From the NCBI GenBank assembly GCA_029213005.1, contig JARGPI010000010.1:124001-188000 (forward strand): a stretch of 64,000 nt of DNA, in the 5' to 3' direction. The position numbers and the translations under genes were made by a program. Of this stretch, positions 51,022-58,865 are shown one piece after another; position 1 is the stretch's first letter, and each line of letters starts with the position of its first letter. Source of the DNA: Verrucomicrobiales bacterium (GTDB lineage Bacteria > Verrucomicrobiota > Verrucomicrobiia > Verrucomicrobiales > DEV007). The notes beneath the pieces were generated by a model. It saw only the letters and a list, made by a program, of their open reading frames with translations. It searched no databases and had not been told where the DNA came from.

Positions 51022-54000
51022 CTAACTGAACCACTCTTTTTCGGGTTGGGCGTAGGGTCGAAAAGTCTCGGCGATACCGGTTGGCTCATTGTAGTAAATT
51101 GCGCGGTTCATGCCGAGGTCGCTTGCTTTACCTGAGTCGATCAGGCTTGCGGAATCTCCGGCGCTCATCTGAAACAGCACTTTCTTCTCGAACTCGGACA
51201 CGGCCTTGCGACTGATACAGCGATTCACGTTGTTATAGGTGTCGACGGAAACAATTTGATGAAACCCGAATCCGGGACCCTCTGCGAAGAGATCGTTCAA
51301 CGAGTCGGAAGGCTTGGTTTCGGCGTCTTCATCCAATGAAAAGCTGAAGTCCTCTTCGTAGCGGAGCTTTTTGTATTTCTGGAGTCCTAATATGACCAGA
51401 AAAGTGGTCACACCGTCATTCGGAATCGAGCCATCGGCTTTGCCTTTCATTTCGGCTGCCAACTGGTTAATCGTCTCCCCCATTTCGTGAGCAGAAGGGC
51501 AAGTCACCTTTTCCCCCAGCCAGTCGAGCGAGTCTTTTAACCAACTCTTTCCGTTGGGGTCCGCCACCTGACCATCGATCAAAACAAACCGTCCCTTTTC
51601 CCCGAGCTGCTCGATTAAAAGTCTCAGTCCGATGAGGATCATTCCCTCGACGACATCGTCGCGCTGGCCGACGATCATAAGATTTGCGCCACTTTGCCGT
51701 TCGAAGACTGCTTCTGTCGGCGTCTTGATGGAGTTGGGAGCCCCGAGAAACAAGCGGGGCGATCCTCCGAAATCGCGGGATGAAAGCAGATTCGCCACAT
51801 ACCGATCCTCGTCGATCCGGGCCGGAGCATTGCCTTCGAAAACGACGCGCGGCTTATTGTTGAGCCCTCTTTCTGCGGCGCGTTCGGCGGCCATAGTCAG
51901 GTATTTGTTCCGATCCTCATCATCCAGCCAGACCACCTGGAACGGTGAGTTTGCCTCGGCGTTTCCAGCTTGATCGTTATAGATGCCTTCGCCGGGACGG
52001 GTCAAAAGACGGGGCGCCGGATTGCTGTCATCCATGATGAGATAGGCATCGGACTCGTTGCACATCAGGGCGATTCGAATCACCATCTGTCCGAGTGTGG
52101 CCCGCGCCAGGGTGAAAGCGCCGCCCAGGGTCTGAGAACCTAGAATGGCATGGATCCCGAAAGCCCGGCCCTGCCGCACGATGCGGTCGAGTAGCACCGC
52201 GGCCTGCTGGGAAATTTGGTCATCCTCGACGAAAAACTCCTGAAACTCATCGATCAAAAGCAGGGTCCGCGGGATCGGATCCGTGCCGCCGGCGCGTTTG
52301 TATCCTGCGATGTCCTGAGCACCAATCGCTCTGAATTTTTCACCGCGCTCTTTCAGTTCTTCATCCAGTTTCTGCAGCACACTGAGCCCGAATTCCCGAT
52401 CACTTTCGATCGCAATGACGCGGGCGTGAGGCAGCTTATGAGTCGCGTAGGCTTTAAACTCGACCCCTTTTTTGAAGTCGATCAGGTAAAACTCAACCTG
52501 ATCGGGATCGCACCACACCGCCATGTTGGTAATCATGACATGGAATAAAGTCGACTTACCGGAGCCCGTTTTACCCGCGATGAGAGCGTGCTGACAGGTG
52601 CCCTTTCCGATAGCGAGTTCCTGAAATTTAGTCGCACCGGTCCGGCCGATTGGCACTCGAAGTTCCTCGCGGGTATCGATACTCCAGAATTGTTCTTCAC
52701 CGGGAGCGATCGTCGAAAACGGAACGGTGATCCGATTGGAATCGCGATTGGCCTCGCCAAATCGATGTACCCATTTTAGAAAAGTCTGATTCTCCGGCGG
52801 TTCGAAAAGTTCGAGCGAGGTTCCGGGCAGAGCTTCTTCTCCCATCACAAAGCCTTCCGTCGTCGATTTCAAACAGACGCTGGAGTTGCGCAAATCATCG
52901 AGAATAAACCCATTAGGCAGTTCCGCCCGCCGGTCATAATGGATCAAAGTGAAAACGCCGCATCGCGCTCCGGATTGAGCGATGCTCAACAAACGCCGCG
53001 CCGCCTCATCGGTAAATTGCCGGGGAAAATCTGCGATCACCAGAAAGTGATAGCGTTCCGCCGTGGTTCCTGCGGCCTGATTGTACTCGGAAATGGTAGC
53101 GTATTCGTTGCGGAGATACATCTGGATGACTTTCTCCATGTGCTCGCAAAGCTCACCGAGCCGGGCCTCGATTTGATCGGGTTGAGTGCGGACCCTTTTA
53201 TTGACGAGGTGCTCTTCGTAATCCGAGAGATGCATCAAACCAGCGAAACTCTCGCCCAACCCAACTGGATCAATCAAGCTGAAGGAAACCCGCCCGGGAG
53301 GAGCGCTTGCGAGCAAACCTCCCACGATTTGGTTGAGACTTTTGATCGCCTTGTCCCGGGAATCCACGCTCCCCGTTTCGAACAGAACCGAGCCCCGCGA
53401 GGGAAACAGCAATCTGAGAGGAACCTCAAATTCCCCGGAGTGCTCGAATCGCATCGCTTCGTTCGAGGGTAGCCGGGCACCGGATTCTGAGAAACGGTAG
53501 TCCAGAGTCCCGAAAACCACTTCCTCCGGAAAATCGGCAGGAGCTTTCCAGTCTTCCGGAGCCTGATTGAGCCAATAATTTTCCGGTGTAAAGGATGCGG
53601 AAACCGCTTCCAACGACTGAATCTTTTCGCCCGACTCCTTTTTCCAGTCATCGGTCATTTTTGCCCGCTGAGCGACAAAGTCGTCGCCACCTTTCGCTGC
53701 GGCTCCGGCGCTGGCAAGGATCGCGGCGAAATTTTCCTCGAGGACTTTCAGCCGGTTTTCCCCGGTGTGCTCGATGGTCGCAAGACGCTCCTCTTTCCAT
53801 TTTTCGAGGCGGTTTAAAATTCTCAGCGCTTTTTGATCGACCTGCTCAGGCGCCTCGAGACGCTTGCTGCCTGCTGCAGCCCCGGTGGTTTTGAGCCCGG
53901 TTTGAAAGGCCTCCTCCACTTTTCGGTGAGCCTCCTCAAAGCTGGCTTTTTTGGCTTCGAACTCTTCTCTGAGTTGTCCGTAAATTTGGCTTCGTCCGTG

Positions 54001-54855
54001 ATGGACCATTCGAAAACATTTTGCGAGTCGATTCGTGGCTCCCGAAACGGCAGCGATCGATGTCGCGTAAATCAAAAGCGCGAGTCCAATCAATCCGGCA
54101 GTCCCCAGTATGACATGAGTGGGCTCAACCCCTTCCAACTCCAATTTCGGAAGGAGAAAATAGATCGCCCCGCCGATGATAAGGCTCAGGATCACCTGCA
54201 GCCAGATGGGGAAGCCGGAATACAGATTCAGCACCGGATTTTTCCGGGTTTTCGCCCAGGTTTTACCGGTCCGACCATAGGCCGTATCCAGTTCCGTGGA
54301 AAGATTTTCCCCTTTTGGTCCCCCTTTGCCTTCGAGAGCTTCGAGCAATTTTTTACGCTGCCCGGGAAATCCCCGGAAAAGCTTAAGGGATTTCTCCCGG
54401 ATTTTATCGAATTTTTCTTCGAGACTTTTGAACTGAGCTTTCTGAGCGTTCAGTTCCTCCCGGGCCGCCGCGATATTTTGGTCCCGCACTTTTGCGGACT
54501 CGATCATCCGCATCTGGAGATCGTACCGTTCGTGGCCTTCGGCTTTTTTGATGCCTTCCAGCAAATCCCGCCGCACGTTCAGCTTCGCCTTTTCGATTTG
54601 CTCTTTGCGACTGGCGTAGCGCTCTTCGAGCTGAGTTTTAGAATTTTCAACCCACTCCCGGACCTCGGCTTTTTTTTGAGCGGATTCCGTTTCCACCTTT
54701 GCCCGGGCCTGCTCTTCAGACTGACGGACGTTGGAGGCGTTTAATTTTTCGGCGTAATCGATCTTTCCTTCGCGGACGGCGAAAGACCCGATCGTAGAGG
54801 TGAAATTTTCAAGAAGGTCGAGGGTGTCCTGTGCGGAGAGTGGTTTATGATTCAC
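51022..54855 (-). CDS. Membrane FtsK/EccC-like ATPase with coiled-coil N-terminus
   Basis: 1277 residues. A charged coiled coil lies at about 30-160, two membrane helices at about 214-235 and 247-270, and a second coiled coil at about 285-420. Then come three ATPase-like modules. The first (about 480-690) lacks a Walker A. The second (about 745-990) is intact: Walker A GKTGSGKST at 761-769, Walker B TLLLIDEFQ at 864-872, sensor ILGSQTL at 905-911. The third (about 1050-1265) is degenerate. This is the EccC/EssC plan of type VII secretion, unlike true FtsK, which has one motor and a gamma domain. Its start overlaps the upstream small gene by 11 nt. Likely a secretion or translocation motor. 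Confidence 0.85.
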   Translation of the reverse strand: MNHKPLSAQDTLDLLENFTSTIGSFAVREGKIDYAEKLNASNVRQSEEQARAKVETESAQKKAEVREWVENSKTQLEERYASRKEQIEKAKLNVRRDLLEGIKKAEGHERYDLQMRMIESAKVRDQNIAAAREELNAQKAQFKSLEEKFDKIREKSLKLFRGFPGQRKKLLEALEGKGGPKGENLSTELDTAYGRTGKTWAKTRKNPVLNLYSGFPIWLQVILSLIIGGAIYFLLPKLELEGVEPTHVILGTAGLIGLALLIYATSIAAVSGATNRLAKCFRMVHHGRSQIYGQLREEFEAKKASFEEAHRKVEEAFQTGLKTTGAAAGSKRLEAPEQVDQKALRILNRLEKWKEERLATIEHTGENRLKVLEENFAAILASAGAAAKGGDDFVAQRAKMTDDWKKESGEKIQSLEAVSASFTPENYWLNQAPEDWKAPADFPEEVVFGTLDYRFSESGARLPSNEAMRFEHSGEFEVPLRLLFPSRGSVLFETGSVDSRDKAIKSLNQIVGGLLASAPPGRVSFSLIDPVGLGESFAGLMHLSDYEEHLVNKRVRTQPDQIEARLGELCEHMEKVIQMYLRNEYATISEYNQAAGTTAERYHFLVIADFPRQFTDEAARRLLSIAQSGARCGVFTLIHYDRRAELPNGFILDDLRNSSVCLKSTTEGFVMGEEALPGTSLELFEPPENQTFLKWVHRFGEANRDSNRITVPFSTIAPGEEQFWSIDTREELRVPIGRTGATKFQELAIGKGTCQHALIAGKTGSGKSTLFHVMITNMAVWCDPDQVEFYLIDFKKGVEFKAYATHKLPHARVIAIESDREFGLSVLQKLDEELKERGEKFRAIGAQDIAGYKRAGGTDPIPRTLLLIDEFQEFFVEDDQISQQAAVLLDRIVRQGRAFGIHAILGSQTLGGAFTLARATLGQMVIRIALMCNESDAYLIMDDSNPAPRLLTRPGEGIYNDQAGNAEANSPFQVVWLDDEDRNKYLTMAAERAAERGLNNKPRVVFEGNAPARIDEDRYVANLLSSRDFGGSPRLFLGAPNSIKTPTEAVFERQSGANLMIVGQRDDVVEGMILIGLRLLIEQLGEKGRFVLIDGQVADPNGKSWLKDSLDWLGEKVTCPSAHEMGETINQLAAEMKGKADGSIPNDGVTTFLVILGLQKYKKLRYEEDFSFSLDEDAETKPSDSLNDLFAEGPGFGFHQIVSVDTYNNVNRCISRKAVSEFEKKVLFQMSAGDSASLIDSGKASDLGMNRAIYYNEPTGIAETFRPYAQPEKEWFS

Positions 54856-55060
54856 AGTCTTGTCGGATTTTTTTCAGAATTTTGTCGAGATCCTCCATCG
54901 CGATTACCGCATTTTCAATCGACTCAAAGAGTGGCCGCATGTAGGCCTCATCGAAATCATTACGCTTTTGATCTCTCCATTGATCCTGCGTTTCCTGCCA
55001 GGATCGGTTCAAGTCTTTGGAGAGTCCGGCGAGTCGGGATCGGTTTGCTTGTAGGCTCAT
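54845..55060 (-). CDS. WXG100-like small helical protein (second copy)
   Basis: 71 residues, no signal peptide. Two helices flank a turn with Trp28-x-Asp30 in DQWRDQKRNDFDEAY, parallel to the WXG turn of ESAT-6-like proteins. The segment W-x-D-Q-x5-F-x-E-x-[FY] is shared with the 90-residue protein at 55555. It lacks a clear C-terminal YxxxD/E secretion signal. Its end overlaps the ATPase gene start by 11 nt, so production is coupled. Probably a secreted dimer partner or structural component. Confidence 0.7.
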   Translation of the reverse strand: MSLQANRSRLAGLSKDLNRSWQETQDQWRDQKRNDFDEAYMRPLFESIENAVIAMEDLDKILKKIRQDCES

Positions 55061-55062
55061 AG

Positions 55063-55554
55063 TTACTTGCTGGAGGGCCCTTCGCTGTTACTGGAATAGT
55101 CGTAAATTGCTTTGGCTGCCTCGTTGAGAAATTGGACCGCTCGGGCCATATCGCTGTCCAGCATACCCTGAAGCTTGTCCACTTTCCGTGCCTCCACTTC
55201 GACTTTGGAATCGAAATGCCGCAGCCAGGACTGGACGGCACGCATCTTGTCTTCGAGCTCCCGGAGTTCCCGCTTTTTCTTGCGGATGATCATCTGGATC
55301 CCGGTCTTTTTCTGGGTGAGCTGCGAAAGGCGCGCCGAAAAGTATTCCGCTTCGAATTGCTCGAGTTCTTTCTGTTTGCGCTTCATCTCCCGCTCCAGAG
55401 TGAGGCGTTGTTCGCTCTGGAGCCAGAAACGGGTACGCTTCACCTCTTCGCTGACTTCATTGAGAGATCCCGATGCTTTTTCCATAAAAAGCATCAGACT
55501 GGTGCGGAAGCGCTCCAGTGCTTCAACGTCGGTGAGGTGAGCCCGGTCTGCCAT
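55063..55554 (-). CDS. Coiled-coil protein of the WXG100/ATPase operon
   Basis: 163 residues, almost entirely alpha-helical with heptad-like stretches (FRTSLMLFMEKASGSLNEVSEEVKRTRFWLQSEQRL, MKRKQKELEQFEAEYFSARLSQLTQKKTGIQMIIRKKKRELRELEDKMRAVQSWLRHFDSKVEVEARKVDKLQGML). No signal or membrane helix. It lies between the two WxD proteins with 0 and 2 nt gaps, so it is part of the same machine. It could be a chaperone, a scaffold or a long helical substrate. No family recognised. Confidence 0.75.
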   Translation of the reverse strand: MADRAHLTDVEALERFRTSLMLFMEKASGSLNEVSEEVKRTRFWLQSEQRLTLEREMKRKQKELEQFEAEYFSARLSQLTQKKTGIQMIIRKKKRELRELEDKMRAVQSWLRHFDSKVEVEARKVDKLQGMLDSDMARAVQFLNEAAKAIYDYSSNSEGPSSK

Positions 55555-55827
55555 CTAACGTTGTTTCAGATAATCTTCGAGGCGCTGTGCCTTGCGAAGT
55601 AAAAACGGGCCCTGAGTATTGGAAGCTTCGACAAATTTGCGAAGCGTTTTCATAGTATCTTTGAACTCCTCAGCGAACTTTTGATTCTCCTGATCCTGCC
55701 AGGTGTCGCCGAGTGCCGAGAATCTGGCATTCAGCGACGACATGGAGTTTTGGATATCGTTATTAAAGCGTTTCAGTTCTTCTGCGAAACGCCTTAACTC
55801 TTCGGGATCTGCGATTGCCTGAGCCAT
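55555..55827 (-). CDS. WXG100-like (ESAT-6 family) small protein
   Basis: 90 residues, close to the ~100 of WXG100 proteins, no signal. Helix 1 spans about 8-38, the turn carries Trp43-Gln-Asp45 (GDTWQDQENQKFAEEF) at the centre, and helix 2 spans about 47-88. WXG100 proteins form helical hairpin dimers exported by EccC/EssC ATPases. AGGATGAGGG precedes the ATG. First gene of the four-gene unit; 46 nt downstream of the Gfo/Idh gene on the same strand. Confidence 0.78.
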   Translation of the reverse strand: MAQAIADPEELRRFAEELKRFNNDIQNSMSSLNARFSALGDTWQDQENQKFAEEFKDTMKTLRKFVEASNTQGPFLLRKAQRLEDYLKQR

Positions 55828-55873
55828 CCCTCATCCTAACGAATAAGGGGGCTCCTGAGCAAGGCTTCTTTTA

Positions 55874-56938
55874 TCACAAATCGATTGTGCGACCTTCTTT
55901 AAAGGCCTGATCCGCTGCCAACACGATTTTCAAACTGTTGACTGCGTCGTCCATGTGATCGCTGAGATCCACGTCGTTCACGATAGCATTCAGCAAAAAC
56001 TGCTGCTCGCGAAGACACAGCTCGTCGTGATCCGGTTCGTCGGTGAGATCGATCAGCTCGTCAGCACGAGTGAACTCGTTGTTTTCATCCTGCTCGGCAT
56101 GGTGGACGAGGAGTGATTCCGTTTTGGTGTGGCTGTCCACATCAGAAGATTTTGAGGCGCCACCGGCTTTGTTGGCAACGATCGAAACGGAACCTTTTGG
56201 GCCCACCGCATCTTTGATGAAAAAGGCAGTTTCACTCATCATCGGTCCCCATCCGGCTTCGTACCAACCGACCGAACCATTTTCGAATACGACCTGGAGT
56301 TGACCGTAGTTATACATCCCCTCGTTCAGCTCATCGGAAAGGCGCGCCCCGATGGCATTAACTTTGATCGGGCGGGAGCGGGTCATTTGACACATCACAT
56401 CGACGTAGTGAACGCCGCAATCCACGATTGGCGACATCGAGTTCATCAGGTTGCGATGCACATCCCACATCCGGCCTTTGCTCTGCTGATTCAGATTCAT
56501 CCGCATCACCAGCGGATTACCGAGCGACTGAGCGATCTCGATAAATTTGATCCACGAGGGATGAACTCTCAAAATATAGCCGATCACCAGCTTGCGATTT
56601 TTCTCCCGGGCCAAAGCCACGATCTTGCTCGCTGCCTCAACCGTCTCCGCGATCGGTTTCTCCATGAAAACGTGGGCCCCGGCATTGAGCGCTTTTGTCG
56701 CAAATTCCTCGTGAGTTTCCGGATAGGTGTTGATTGAAACCACATCGGGCTGGACCTCTGCCAAAGCCGTATCGAAATCATCATACCCGGGGATGTTTCC
56801 GCCAAGCGATTCAATGAGGGGAGCGCGACTTGCCTCCGACCGGGTCACGATGCCCGCAATCTCAAATCCGTCTAGTTGATGGTAGGCCTTGGCGTGGGAG
56901 GCCCCCATATTTCCTGCTCCGATCACTAATACTTTCAT
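55874..56938 (-). CDS. Gfo/Idh/MocA-family oxidoreductase
   Basis: 354 residues. Rossmann motif VIGAGNMGASH at about 4-14, signature MEKPIAETVEAA at about 93-104, and the NSMSPIVDCGVHYVDVMCQM segment with the substrate-binding D-x3-H. NAD(P)-dependent dehydrogenase acting on a sugar or polyol. Cytoplasmic. It is followed by the WXG100-like operon and preceded by an M14 peptidase gene 44 nt upstream, all on one strand. Functional link to the secretion-like genes is not evident. Confidence 0.9.
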   Translation of the reverse strand: MKVLVIGAGNMGASHAKAYHQLDGFEIAGIVTRSEASRAPLIESLGGNIPGYDDFDTALAEVQPDVVSINTYPETHEEFATKALNAGAHVFMEKPIAETVEAASKIVALAREKNRKLVIGYILRVHPSWIKFIEIAQSLGNPLVMRMNLNQQSKGRMWDVHRNLMNSMSPIVDCGVHYVDVMCQMTRSRPIKVNAIGARLSDELNEGMYNYGQLQVVFENGSVGWYEAGWGPMMSETAFFIKDAVGPKGSVSIVANKAGGASKSSDVDSHTKTESLLVHHAEQDENNEFTRADELIDLTDEPDHDELCLREQQFLLNAIVNDVDLSDHMDDAVNSLKIVLAADQAFKEGRTIDL

Positions 56939-56982
56939 GACGGCCTAACAGAGCATACTAATTCATCATTTCACCCGCGAAC

Positions 56983-57762
56983 TTAGGGCGCGTGCGAAAC
57001 CAGCGCCTCAACCGCCCGCTGATGAGCCTCGATCCGGATTCCCAAATCGAGCTCGCTCGGGGTCTCGAAAGTCAGAGCACAGCCGGTGTGATTCAGCTTC
57101 AGATAGATCGCTTCGGGATATCCGCCACCGAGCTCTTTTTCGACGACTTCCCGGACGTCCTTCCCGTCGTGATGGCACAATCCATTCACAAAAGCCTGAC
57201 CATCAATCTCCGGCCCCGGATCGCACGGTATCGTTGTCTCGCAGAATGACAGCAGCGTTCTCCCGAGGCCGGGATTTTCGGCGATTTCATATAGATAGAT
57301 TCCGGTGGCGTCGTAGTCCTCGTGAAGATTCAAGGTCGCCCGATACCTGCGGTCCGCCAATTTCCGGTGCCAGGCAGCGATGACAGGAATCGACAGGTTT
57401 TCAAAATTTCGATTCAGATCAATCCCATCTCCATCCCGCCGCGTGTTTTCTATCAAACCCACCGGATTGAGACAGGGAAAAATCTGGAACGATCCCGACC
57501 GAAGGATCTCGCGATTCTGTTCCGCCCAGTTGAGCAGGCCCCAAACTGGCGCGCACTCGTCGCCGTGAACTCCGGCACTTAAATAGATGGGGCGCACCCC
57601 AGCAGAAGGGCATGCCGTCTCAATCGCTAAAACCGGAAAATCGTTGACCCGCTCTATTTCTTCGAGCGACAGGGACAACTCCTTGCAGAGCCGTAGCCAA
57701 CGGTCGACCAGTGCGACATAATCGTGGCCGGAGTGCTTCATCGTAAAAGTTGACCGACTCAT
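56983..57762 (-). CDS. M14-family metallocarboxypeptidase / deacylase-like enzyme
   Basis: 259 residues from the ATG at 57762, which overlaps the Rieske stop as TGATG. Zn ligands are His66 and Glu69 in GVHGDEC, with the third His in NLHEDYDA. LNPVGLIENTRRDGDGIDLNRNF is the substrate-binding segment and TFETPSELD carries the catalytic Glu. This fits the M14 succinylglutamate desuccinylase/aspartoacylase or carboxypeptidase group. No signal peptide, so it works in the cytoplasm on a small acylated amino acid or peptide. Confidence 0.87.
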   Translation of the reverse strand: MSRSTFTMKHSGHDYVALVDRWLRLCKELSLSLEEIERVNDFPVLAIETACPSAGVRPIYLSAGVHGDECAPVWGLLNWAEQNREILRSGSFQIFPCLNPVGLIENTRRDGDGIDLNRNFENLSIPVIAAWHRKLADRRYRATLNLHEDYDATGIYLYEIAENPGLGRTLLSFCETTIPCDPGPEIDGQAFVNGLCHHDGKDVREVVEKELGGGYPEAIYLKLNHTGCALTFETPSELDLGIRIEAHQRAVEALVSHAP

Positions 57763-58094
57763 CAATCTGTCGCTTCCGGTTTCTTTAGTTTGATGAAGAT
57801 ATCTCCATCCACTTCTTTGACTTCGTAGGTTCGAATTCCTCTCGCTACGGGACCGCTCATCGCCTCACCGGTTTCGAGTTTAAATTCGGCGTAATGCCAC
57901 GGACAAATAATACAGCCATCTTTCACCGGACCGAATGCCAGAGAGGCATCGGCGTGGGGGCACACATCATCAACTCCATATAGCACGCCCTCGTGACGAA
58001 CCAGAGCAATGCGATGCTCCCCCATGACAAAAGGGCGACCTTTGCCCTCCTCGATTTCATCAACTTTAGCTATATATTGAAACTCGTCTTCCAT
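57762..58094 (-). CDS. Small Rieske [2Fe-2S] ferredoxin
   Basis: 110 residues. The cluster motifs are Cys45-x-His47 (CPHADASLAFG) and Cys64-x2-His67 (CIICPWHYAEF). Length and sequence resemble Rieske ferredoxins of dioxygenase systems and NirD. It would carry electrons for an oxygenase not present here. Cytoplasmic. It overlaps the peptidase gene by one base, and copy 6 of the dyad repeat lies 23 nt upstream of its start. Confidence 0.93.
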   Translation of the reverse strand: MEDEFQYIAKVDEIEEGKGRPFVMGEHRIALVRHEGVLYGVDDVCPHADASLAFGPVKDGCIICPWHYAEFKLETGEAMSGPVARGIRTYEVKEVDGDIFIKLKKPEATD

Positions 58095-58116
58095 CTTAAT
58101 GATTCAGTAGTTGAAG

Positions 58117-58157
58117 ATTGTACAGGGTACCGTCGAAAAGTGTACAGGGTACAGTCG
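58117..58157. repeat. Paired TGTAC-n3-GTACA dyad repeat, copy 6
   Basis: TGTACAGGGTACC (58119-58131) and TGTACAGGGTACA (58141-58153) have centres 22 bp apart. The pair lies between the CpxP-like gene stop (7 nt) and the Rieske start (23 nt) on the minus strand. Confidence 0.9.
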
Positions 58158-58163
58158 AAAAAA

Positions 58164-58559
58164 TCATTCCCGAACCATGGTTTTCTTCCCATCCCACCAT
58201 CGCTTTTTGATTATCTTCGCTTTCTCCTGCTGAGCGGGAGTCAATTCCGGCTCAACGGTGGACAGGTATTTCTCCAGTATTTCGCGATCGCTTTTCAAAT
58301 ACCCGGCCCGGAGATTCCAACGTTCATTTAAGTAGTGATTAAATCCGGGGCGAAGTTTGATTTTCTGCTCTTCCGTCAGATTCAATTTTTTAGCAAGGTG
58401 ATCGGCAAGAAAGTCTTTGGAGTCGTCTTTTTTCCACCCTTCGATCCGCGGGATCAGAAGAATTAACAAAATGAACATGGCGACAACGCCGGTCAACGCT
58501 CCCGCTAAAAACAGAGTTGCGGCACCACATCCGGCTTTAACTTTGGGAGGTAACGGCAT
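58164..58559 (-). CDS. Membrane-anchored CpxP/Spy-like (CnrX-like) protein
   Basis: 131 residues. A membrane anchor at about 13-36 (ATLFLAGALTGVVAMFILLILLIP) is followed by a helical periplasmic domain with two LTxxQ-type elements (LNLTEEQKIKLRPGFNHYL and LTPAQQEKAKIIKKRW), the hallmark of the Spy/CpxP fold. Such anchored proteins include CnrX, the metal sensor of the cnr sigma/anti-sigma system. It begins directly after the stop of the membrane protein upstream. It probably senses metal or misfolded protein outside. Confidence 0.78.
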   Translation of the reverse strand: MPLPPKVKAGCGAATLFLAGALTGVVAMFILLILLIPRIEGWKKDDSKDFLADHLAKKLNLTEEQKIKLRPGFNHYLNERWNLRAGYLKSDREILEKYLSTVEPELTPAQQEKAKIIKKRWWDGKKTMVRE

Positions 58560-58865
58560 CTAAAATTTGGAGAGAGTATCGAGACTGAACAGATCGGAAC
58601 AAATCGAAAAAGCGGAACTGATCCCACCCGGCATCAACGATGAATTCAAAAGCCCAATCGCAACGATCGCCGGAATCACCACCGGTAGACAAACCAGCGA
58701 AAACCGCCAGCAAAGCGCTCCGAAAAAATCCAGTGTCGCCGGCTCCGCATTCCGGATTGATTCCTTCAACCGGGTCTCAAATCCATAGTTCCGGGGCAAG
58801 CCGAACGGCTCCGCCGCTCTCGCTTCGCAAAACAGGTTTTTGAGGTTTTGATCTGAATCTTTCAT
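58560..58865 (-). CDS. Single-TM protein, likely anti-sigma factor (CnrY-like)
   Basis: 101 residues. An N-terminal cytoplasmic segment of about 50 residues (MKDSDQNLKNLFCEARAAEPFGLPRNYGFETRLKESIR) is followed by a membrane helix at about 53-75 (FSLVCLPVVIPAIVAIGLL) and a short outer tail. Its start overlaps the sigma-factor stop by 4 nt (ATGA), and its stop abuts the CpxP-like gene start. This position and size match small anti-sigma factors such as CnrY. No sequence match to a named family. Confidence 0.65.
   Translation of the reverse strand: MKDSDQNLKNLFCEARAAEPFGLPRNYGFETRLKESIRNAEPATLDFFGALCWRFSLVCLPVVIPAIVAIGLLNSSLMPGGISSAFSICSDLFSLDTLSKF

Noticed and set aside
53833..54744. 303-codon plus-strand frame opposite the EccC-like ATPase
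   Set aside because: Fully antisense to a gene with strong motifs; Phe/Leu-rich product is the usual shadow of a Glu/Lys-rich coiled coil.
51022..54855. Chromosome-segregation FtsK
   Set aside because: Only two TM helices, long coiled coils, three ATPase-like modules, no gamma domain, and an operon with WXG100-like proteins.
55874..58094. Gfo/Idh, M14 and Rieske genes as part of the secretion-like system
   Set aside because: Same strand and close, but their families are metabolic and no motif ties them to WXG100 or EccC function.
2708..58157. CRISPR array made of the TGTAC repeats
   Set aside because: Units occur as isolated pairs kilobases apart, with no spacer series and no cas genes.
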